Part shown: positions 57,755 to 64,000 of the stretch, one piece after another
How the letters are laid out: the number at the start of each line of letters is the position of its first letter
Position numbering within the stretch: the stretch's first letter is position 1
DNA from: Gimesia alba
Lineage (GTDB): Bacteria > Planctomycetota > Planctomycetia > Planctomycetales > Planctomycetaceae
DNA: 64,000 nucleotides
Direction: 5' to 3'
Assembly (NCBI RefSeq): GCF_007744675.1
Contig: NZ_CP036269.1
Location: 1,689,501-1,753,500 of the forward strand
Notes under the pieces: model-generated
Databases searched by the model: none
The model's input: the letters and a program-made list of their open reading frames with translations, nothing else
Told to the model about the DNA's origin: nothing
Translations under genes and position numbers: made by a program

Positions 57755-60013
57755 TTATGTTGTTGCTGTCTGCATTTCCGATGAATTTTGAGTCCAATCG
57801 ATCTGGGAGCCGAACAGGGACTGGATTTCTTCGGTCGTGCATGGCTCTGAGAATAAGTAGCCTTGTCCATATTCGCAGCCGAGGGCCTGTAAGAGGATCA
57901 ACTGTTCGCTGTCGGTGATTCCTTCCGCTACGACTTGTAATTCCAGGTTATCTGCGAGAGTCAGAATGGCCTGGAGCAAGGCTGCGTAGTCGCGAACATG
58001 TTTGGCATTCATCACAAAGGAACGGTCGATTTTTAGTACATCGAGTGGGAATTCATGCAGGCAAGACAAAGACGAATGACCGGTACCGAAGTCATCCATG
58101 TCGATCTTGATTCCTGATTTCCGAAGTTTTTTCAAAATGGGGATAAATGTTTTTTGGTCCTCCATGATCAGACTCTCGGTCACTTCCAGGTGCAGGTGTT
58201 CCGGGGGGATTGCATGTTTCTGGATGACCTGTTCGACGAGTTTTGCCAGGTTGGGGTCCAGCAATTGTCTGCGCGAGACATTGACATGCAGAAATCCTGG
58301 TGCATCGTCGCCAAATGTCTGTCTCCATTCTGCGAATTGCTGGCATGCTGCATCCAGGCACCATTGTCCGATAGCACCGATCAGGCCGGTTTCTTCTGCG
58401 ACAGGAATGAAATCATCAGGACTGATCAGTCCGCGATCCGGATGCGTCCAACGGACTAATGCCTCGAGCCCTTCCAGTTTTCCTGATTCCAGTGAGACAA
58501 TGGGTTGATAGAACAGGGAGAATTCGTTTTGTGAAATCGCTGTCCGCAGATCACCTTCGAGTTGCAGTCGATATTGCGCTTTTTCTCGCATGGTCTGATC
58601 AAAGATCAGATAGCTACCATGCCCGGCTGCTTTTGCCTTGTACATCGCCAGGTCGGCATCGCGGAGCATATCACTGGCAGATTGATATTGAAATTCACTG
58701 GTGACTACGCCGATACTTGCCGTCGAGTAAACCGTATGTGCTCCCAATTGATAGCTTTGGGAAAAAACATCGAGTAGACGTTCTGCTACGACAGTGGCAT
58801 CGTCCAGGTTAGTGAGCCTGTTGAGCAGCACGACGAATTCATCGCCCCCCAGTCGGGCAGGTTTGATTTGATCAGTGCCCCGCAGGGTTGTGCGTAATCG
58901 TTGGGCGATTTCCTTTAAGAGTTCATCTCCCATGTCATGTCCGAGACTGTCGTTGATTAATTTGAAGCGATCGAAATCGAGGAATAGCAGTGCAAAATGA
59001 TGGTTTGGGCCGCGGTCTATCGCAGTCTGAATGGAATCCAGAATCGATGCCCGGTTCGGCAGCCCGGTCAGGGAATCGTTATAGGCTTGTGTGTGGAGTT
59101 GCCCCATCAGTCTTTTGCGATCGCTGATTTCAATTCGCAGTGTGAAGTAGCTGACTGTCTTATCATGTTCATCCAGCATGGGAACAATCGTGGTATCGAC
59201 CCAGTAGAGTGATCCATCTTTCGCACGGTTGCAGATCTCGCCCCGCCAGATTTTGTTTTGTTCGACCGTGGCGTATAGTTCCTCGAAAAACTCGTCCGGG
59301 TGATGATCGGAGAGGACGATGTTATGGTTCTGCCCCACAAGTTCGTCGTGGGAATAGCCTGAGACTTTGCAGAAGTTGTCATTCGCTTCCAGAATTGTGC
59401 CGTCCACGCCGATCATTGCGACAATGCCTGCCGCGTCAACCGCTTTGCGAAACGCCGCCAGTTCACGGTTTGTGGTTCCGACGGTCTGCTGTAGTTCGCT
59501 GATTTTCAGCTCGGCTTTCCTGGCCAGGTCCCATTTTTCCGTGAGGGAAGAGGCAAGCTGTCTGACCTCCACGTTGTCAAATGGTTTTTTCAGGATCAGC
59601 CAGCGGTCCATGCAGCCGAGCCGTTGTGACATTTCGGTCCAGTTATAGTCGTTGTAAGCCGTGCAGATCACAATCAGCAGATCAGGATCCACTTCCCAGA
59701 GACGCCCGACGGTTTCAATGCCATCCCAGCCGGGAGGCATGCGAATGTCGACAAATGCCATCGCATAGGGTTGGTCGTCCTGAATTGACTGGCGGACCTT
59801 TTCCAGGCCTGCCTGTCCTTGTGAAGCGGTATCGACATCGAATGCAAGTTCATCGGACGTCGCTGCCTGCTCGCCAAAAAAGGCGGCATAGGAGTCGCTG
59901 GTTGAGTTTGGCTTTACGCTGCCTGCCAGGATTTTCTTGAAGTCATCATGAATGGCTTCGTTGTCATCAATGACAAGGATGCGTCGATTGCGTGTTTCAT
60001 TTATTTCGTGCAT
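57755..60013 (-). CDS. Response regulator with PAS, GGDEF and EAL domains
   Basis: A 752-residue c-di-GMP enzyme. The receiver domain has ILVIDDNEAIHDD (acidic pair D16-D17), the phospho-acceptor Asp at D89 in FVDIRMPP, and LKKPF. An insertion precedes its middle strand. A PAS domain follows at about 190-300. The GGDEF domain has the full RLGGDEFVVLL, and the EAL domain has EALVRW, DDFGTGHSS and a late EGI. Both enzymes look catalytically intact. The start overlaps the kinase stop codon by 13 bases, so the two are translationally coupled. Confidence 0.96.
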   Translation of the reverse strand: MHEINETRNRRILVIDDNEAIHDDFKKILAGSVKPNSTSDSYAAFFGEQAATSDELAFDVDTASQGQAGLEKVRQSIQDDQPYAMAFVDIRMPPGWDGIETVGRLWEVDPDLLIVICTAYNDYNWTEMSQRLGCMDRWLILKKPFDNVEVRQLASSLTEKWDLARKAELKISELQQTVGTTNRELAAFRKAVDAAGIVAMIGVDGTILEANDNFCKVSGYSHDELVGQNHNIVLSDHHPDEFFEELYATVEQNKIWRGEICNRAKDGSLYWVDTTIVPMLDEHDKTVSYFTLRIEISDRKRLMGQLHTQAYNDSLTGLPNRASILDSIQTAIDRGPNHHFALLFLDFDRFKLINDSLGHDMGDELLKEIAQRLRTTLRGTDQIKPARLGGDEFVVLLNRLTNLDDATVVAERLLDVFSQSYQLGAHTVYSTASIGVVTSEFQYQSASDMLRDADLAMYKAKAAGHGSYLIFDQTMREKAQYRLQLEGDLRTAISQNEFSLFYQPIVSLESGKLEGLEALVRWTHPDRGLISPDDFIPVAEETGLIGAIGQWCLDAACQQFAEWRQTFGDDAPGFLHVNVSRRQLLDPNLAKLVEQVIQKHAIPPEHLHLEVTESLIMEDQKTFIPILKKLRKSGIKIDMDDFGTGHSSLSCLHEFPLDVLKIDRSFVMNAKHVRDYAALLQAILTLADNLELQVVAEGITDSEQLILLQALGCEYGQGYLFSEPCTTEEIQSLFGSQIDWTQNSSEMQTATT

Positions 60014-62064
60014 AGCATAGTCCCTGCCTTCTGGTACGGTATTTCCAGTGTAAAAGTGGCGCCTGTTCCAGGGCCATCACTGGAAGCGGTCAGGCTCCCG
60101 CCCAGTTCTCTTGCCGCCAGGATTGCACTATGGAGACCGAAACCGTGGCCTTCTTTACGAGTTGTGAATCCGTGGGAGAAGATTTTTGTCAGGTTTTCAG
60201 CAGTGATTCCCATGCCGTTATCCTGTACTTCGATCACGACCCGATCTTGTGCCTTGTGTTTCAAGCGAACCGTTAATAAGTGTTTTTTATTTCCGCTTTC
60301 CATACAGGCGTATTTCGCGTTGCTGATCAGATTCACAATGATTTGTAGTAAAAGTTGTTTGTCAGAAACTACTGGTTCAATATCGTCGAATTTTCGCACG
60401 ATTTTGACTGAATGCCGCTCCATTGAAGCAGTGTTAATGTTGATTGCGTCTTCCAGTAATTCGACCAGCGAAAATTCTTCGAGAACTCCGGCAGTACCAT
60501 TCGCGTTCTTTTGCTGGGATGCTACGACGGCTTTGATGTGATCGATGTTTCTGATCAGAGAGTGGACTTCTTCAAGAATCGACTCTTCCTCGCTTGATAT
60601 CTGTTGGCTAACGTCGATCAGAAACCGCGGTAGGTGTTTTCCTCGGTCATCATTGGTCACAAAGTCGCCGATGTCGTCCAGGTGTTGTTGCATGACGTCG
60701 ATGGCTTTGGTCAGATTATGGGCACTGGATTTGAGGACATTGTCCTGGATCAGGCCTGCAGAAACATTGACGCTGTTGAGTACGTTTCCAACGTTGTGTA
60801 AAACACTTGTGGCAATTTCGGCCTTACCTGCCTGGTGTGCCGTTTCGATGAGTTGTTTTGAGACATTTCTGAGAGATGAAATGTAGATGTAACAGACAGC
60901 AAACAGGACTCCGCCTACCACGAAACCAACGATGAGCAACAGGCTTGCCATCCTGCGTAGTTCTGCAGTCTGCTGGGTGATGTCTTTCATGATCACGAGA
61001 CTGCCAACCTGTTGATCGCCGGCGTCCATTAGGGGCATGATCCCACCATGATACATTTTTCCGGTTGATGAATCTGTAAGTGAGATTTGTGTGTTTTCTG
61101 TTTTGCCGGAGTCAATTTGGGATAACAATTTTTGGGGGACTGATCCGATTGTCTTATCGATGATGACAAAATTTGATAACTGGTCCCAGTTTCCGGCGTG
61201 TCCCAGAATTTTAAGTCCTTGTTCCCATTGTTTCTGGTCGAGACAGCGTTTTTCGATGGCGAACACAACTTGTACTCCCAGAGTTTCCGATAGCTTGGGG
61301 GTGATGTGTTCAATTTCTTCGCCCAGTTCGATGTATCCGACATGTTTACCGTTAACGAACCAGGGTTTTACGACACGTAGCGTGAAGTGTCCGAATTTTC
61401 CTAATTCGATGCCGTAGGTTGTTTTCCCCGTTGTGGCTGCCTGCTTCATCGTTTTGCGTCTGATGGTATCACCGAATTGTGAAGGGCGATGCACACGTAA
61501 AAAACAGGTGTGCTCAAGGTCGATAAAGTAGAAGTGGGTGACTCGGTTTGATTTGTTGATTTTTTCATAGATCGGAGTTGCCTGTCGCAGCAGTTCTTCA
61601 CGGTCTTTAGAAAACCAGGCTTCTTGGAGTTTTTCATTGTCGGCAAGAAACTGTTGAAATCCGATCAACAATGAAGCATCTTCATCGAGCTGATTTGCCA
61701 GAACCTGTTGTGCCCCTTTGACCCGGGCGTGCACATCTGAGTCGATGGCCTGTCGATCCTGCCAATACATCCCGAACAGACCACATCCCAGTATGACTAC
61801 CATTGCGATCACCACGGGCAGCAGAATGCGCACCTTTAAATTGTGGTACAACCGGACGGGCTGTAACACCTTTTGTTGTGTCGTGCCTTTTTTTAAATCA
61901 CGGCCCGACCTGCTTGACTGGTTTTGCTGTTGTGCTGATTCTTGTTCCTGATTGGACACTTCATTATTCCTGCTTTTGTTCTCGCTGTTTTTTAGATCAG
62001 GCAGAGTTTTGATCCATTCAGCGCGCTTTTGGCAGCTCAATGAGTTTTGTAAATGAGACTCCAT
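60001..62064 (-). CDS. Sensor histidine kinase
   Basis: About 687 residues from the ATG at 62064; an in-frame TTG at 62142 is less likely. A membrane segment lies near residues 80-102, then a periplasmic Cache-like sensor domain and a second membrane segment, then the phospho-acceptor His423 in the variant box VLHNVGNVLNSVNV. The ATP-binding domain has QDNGMGI, FSHGFTTRKEGHGFGLH and GPGTGATF. It overlaps the response regulator gene by 13 bases and should phosphorylate D89 of that regulator. Confidence 0.94.
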   Translation of the reverse strand: MESHLQNSLSCQKRAEWIKTLPDLKNSENKSRNNEVSNQEQESAQQQNQSSRSGRDLKKGTTQQKVLQPVRLYHNLKVRILLPVVIAMVVILGCGLFGMYWQDRQAIDSDVHARVKGAQQVLANQLDEDASLLIGFQQFLADNEKLQEAWFSKDREELLRQATPIYEKINKSNRVTHFYFIDLEHTCFLRVHRPSQFGDTIRRKTMKQAATTGKTTYGIELGKFGHFTLRVVKPWFVNGKHVGYIELGEEIEHITPKLSETLGVQVVFAIEKRCLDQKQWEQGLKILGHAGNWDQLSNFVIIDKTIGSVPQKLLSQIDSGKTENTQISLTDSSTGKMYHGGIMPLMDAGDQQVGSLVIMKDITQQTAELRRMASLLLIVGFVVGGVLFAVCYIYISSLRNVSKQLIETAHQAGKAEIATSVLHNVGNVLNSVNVSAGLIQDNVLKSSAHNLTKAIDVMQQHLDDIGDFVTNDDRGKHLPRFLIDVSQQISSEEESILEEVHSLIRNIDHIKAVVASQQKNANGTAGVLEEFSLVELLEDAININTASMERHSVKIVRKFDDIEPVVSDKQLLLQIIVNLISNAKYACMESGNKKHLLTVRLKHKAQDRVVIEVQDNGMGITAENLTKIFSHGFTTRKEGHGFGLHSAILAARELGGSLTASSDGPGTGATFTLEIPYQKAGTMLCTK

Positions 62065-62603
62065 GAGAACCCGATCCGGGTACTCAATTGTGAAGTGCTC
62101 CTCATTGAAAACATTGGCCCCACATCTCAAAAAGTTGAACAAAGTGTTTTTGCTAACCGTTTAAGGTGTACACGTTGTGGTTGCTGTCAGCGCGATGCCT
62201 TGGCACTGGAAAATCCGGGTCGAGTTCGTTCCCGGTATTTTCCCAGATGCCATCAAAAACATATGTTGCAATTTGGCAACAACGGTAATTGATCTGACTT
62301 TTTAAATGATCTGAGAAATGCTGGATCGGTAGAATCGCAACAATCGAAACTGAGGGGGATCGTGCTGAAGTGATCTCCCTCCTTTTAGCGAATTTCGATA
62401 TTGCTCAAGAGTACAGAGGCTAATACCAAGGTCGAGGAGTCGACAGGTGGTGTACTCAGTTCAGAGTGTTGTTTTGAGCAAGTGGACCTGGCGCGCATTT
62501 TTCAATCGCTTGAATGCCTTGTGGCAGTCTGGTTTCACATGAGATTCAGAGGTGGTATCCAAGCGATGAAAAGTAGTTTGCTTCGCGGATAATGGCGGTA
62601 GAA
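62065..62603. other. Upstream region of the signalling cluster
   Basis: No supported gene. A perfect 6-base inverted repeat TGTTGC/GCAACA with loop AATTTG lies at 62264-62281. The part below 62142 contains the kinase leader. Open frames at 62053-62292 and 62401-62592 lack ribosome sites and protein features. Confidence 0.4.
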
Positions 62604-64000
62604 CTATTCTTCGGCTTTCTCGCTGGTCGCTGTGGGAGCAAAGCCGCGGCGCATGGTATTTTCGGTGACGTTGACTGGAACGACAAACTGGAGCAGGTAA
62701 TCCGGGCCTCCCGTTTTGCTGCCGATACCAGACATTTTAAAGCCGCCGAACGGATGACGTTCGACCATCGCTCCGGTGATGCCTCGGTTGAGATAGATGT
62801 TACCGGCTACCAGTTCCATCTTCGCTTTCTGCAGATGCGCGGGGCTGCGGCTGAAGATGCCCGCGGTGAGTGCGTAAGGCGTGTCATTGGCGATTGAAAT
62901 CGCTTCTTCAAAGTCTTCTGCTTTCATCACCGCCAGCACAGGACCGAAAATTTCTTCCTGAGCAATCTGACAACTAGAGTCCACATCAGTGAAAATGTGG
63001 GGGCCGACGAAATGGCCTTCCTCGTCGAGTTCTGAAGTATCACAGGCCAAAGCAAGAGTGGCTTCCTCTTTGCCGATTTCAATGTATTCCAGAATTTTCT
63101 GTTTGGCGTCTTCATCAATCACGGGACCGACAATTGTGCCGGGATCTTCGGCAGGACCAATTTTCAAACTTTTGGTCGCTTCTACGAGACGATTCACAAA
63201 TACGTCATGAATGGATTCGAGCACGATGACGCGCGAACAGGCAGAGCATTTCTGGCCGGCATAGTTGAATGCGGAATGAATGACTCCCAGGACGGCTTCA
63301 TCGAGGTCGGCGTCATCGTCGACGATGATTGCATTTTTACCCCCCATTTCGGCGATGACCCGTTTGACCATCTTCTGGCGAATGTCGGTTTCCGAAGCCG
63401 TTTCATTGATCGACAGACCAACATTCCGCGAGCCGGTGAAGGTGATCATTTCCACGTCAGGACTGCCAACTAATTCGGGGCCGACTTCTTCACCGATCCC
63501 GGGCAGGAAGTTCACAACGCCATCGGGAATACCGGATTCGTGTATCAGGTCCATCAGTTTGGCGGCGACGATGGAAGACTGCTCAGCCGGTTTCATCACG
63601 ACCGTATTTCCGGTGACTAACGCGGCGGCTGTCATACCGGTCAAAATCGCCAGCGGGAAGTTCCAGGGCGCGATCACCGCGACCGTTCCACGGGGACGAT
63701 AGAAGTAAACGTTTTCTTCGCCAGGAACGTCGCAGTTCAGGGGCTCTGCCATTTTGCGCATCTGGTCGGCGTAATACATGCAGAAGTCAATGGCTTCCGC
63801 GACATCGCCGTCCGCTTCTTCCCAGGGCTTCCCACACTCATAAACCATCCAGGCGGCCAGTTCAAATCGCTTGCGACGCATGTTGGCGGCGATCAATTCC
63901 AGGTATTCGGATCGGTACTGCGGTTCGGTTTTCGACCAAGCAGGAAATGCCCGGCGAGCAGCATCAATGGCGTCGATCGCATCGTCGGCAGAGGCGGATG
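62604..64000 (-). CDS. L-glutamate gamma-semialdehyde dehydrogenase (partial at window edge)
   Basis: The open frame runs through the right edge, so the N-terminus is missing. The visible 465 residues form the C-terminal part of an ALDH-fold enzyme of the RocA/PutA type: VIAEMGGKNAIIV with the base Glu, and FNYAGQKCSACSRVIV with the nucleophilic Cys. It oxidises glutamate semialdehyde to glutamate, the second step of proline breakdown. A proline dehydrogenase domain could be fused upstream; this cannot be seen. The end is at 62604. Confidence 0.93.
   Translation of the reverse strand, partial: SASADDAIDAIDAARRAFPAWSKTEPQYRSEYLELIAANMRRKRFELAAWMVYECGKPWEEADGDVAEAIDFCMYYADQMRKMAEPLNCDVPGEENVYFYRPRGTVAVIAPWNFPLAILTGMTAAALVTGNTVVMKPAEQSSIVAAKLMDLIHESGIPDGVVNFLPGIGEEVGPELVGSPDVEMITFTGSRNVGLSINETASETDIRQKMVKRVIAEMGGKNAIIVDDDADLDEAVLGVIHSAFNYAGQKCSACSRVIVLESIHDVFVNRLVEATKSLKIGPAEDPGTIVGPVIDEDAKQKILEYIEIGKEEATLALACDTSELDEEGHFVGPHIFTDVDSSCQIAQEEIFGPVLAVMKAEDFEEAISIANDTPYALTAGIFSRSPAHLQKAKMELVAGNIYLNRGITGAMVERHPFGGFKMSGIGSKTGGPDYLLQFVVPVNVTENTMRRGFAPTATSEKAEE

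Noticed and set aside
62053..62292. Open frame with a CTRCGCC cysteine cluster
   Set aside because: It overlaps the kinase 5' end on the opposite strand; the cysteines look like chance.
62401..62592. 63-codon open frame before the partial ALDH gene
   Set aside because: No ribosome site or recognisable features.
1..64000. tRNA, rRNA, CRISPR, IS elements, prophage
   Set aside because: No T-arm-like GTTCRA with matching stems, no regularly spaced repeats, and no transposase or integrase frames were seen.

Overview
The window looks like a chromosomal segment of a planctomycete, most likely a Gimesia-like member of the Planctomycetaceae. The reasons are two DUF1559 proteins with a prepilin-type N-terminus and a C-terminal H-x9-DG motif, one followed by a small lipoprotein with the V-x-G-x-V-x-Y-x-G-K-P-L motif; several PQQ-type beta-propeller proteins, one over 1,500 residues; an FHA-GAF-sigma54 activator; medium G+C; and many loosely packed, short transcription units. 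The genus is an inference. No tRNA, rRNA, CRISPR array, insertion sequence or prophage was recognised.

Layout. 0.3-8 kb: a small conserved protein, an MFS transporter, a two-gene ABC-2 exporter, a class 1-type dihydroorotate dehydrogenase-like flavoprotein and a Prc/Tsp-type periplasmic protease. 8-14.3 kb: a TetR regulator with two perfect palindromes upstream, a DUF1559 protein, then an aldehyde dehydrogenase followed by a beta-helix protein fused to a di-heme cytochrome. 14.3-21 kb: a degenerate GGDEF protein and a reverse-strand isoprenoid cluster (M20 peptidase, ispA, dxs, exported protein). 21-29.6 kb: an SGNH-like protein, gdhA with a cyclic-nucleotide-binding protein, proA, fliM, rpmI-rplT, a lipoprotein and a zinc-ribbon protein. 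29.7-38.5 kb: a beta-propeller protein, the FHA/GAF/sigma54 activator, a highly structured intergenic region leading to a small acidic protein, a DUF1559/lipoprotein pair, an alpha/beta hydrolase and a BON-like protein. 38.6-42.8 kb: greA and a three-gene sugar or polyol operon. 43.3-45.5 kb: argC-argJ. 45.6-51.6 kb: two exported cysteine-rich proteins and the giant beta-propeller protein. 52.2-56.8 kb: rplY-pth-rpsF-ssb-rplI-dnaB, without rpsR. 56.8-62.1 kb: a histidine kinase, a REC-PAS-GGDEF-EAL regulator and an HDOD protein. The right edge cuts a glutamate-semialdehyde dehydrogenase.

How the genes relate. Much of the metabolism centres on glutamate: gdhA makes or degrades it, proA and argC-argJ take it to proline and arginine, and the edge gene returns glutamate semialdehyde to glutamate. 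The 3'-most signalling genes form a c-di-GMP locus that both makes and degrades the messenger. The least explained parts are the structured region at 33.47-33.66 kb, the ALDH/beta-helix-cytochrome pair, and the cysteine-rich pair at 45.7-46.7 kb.
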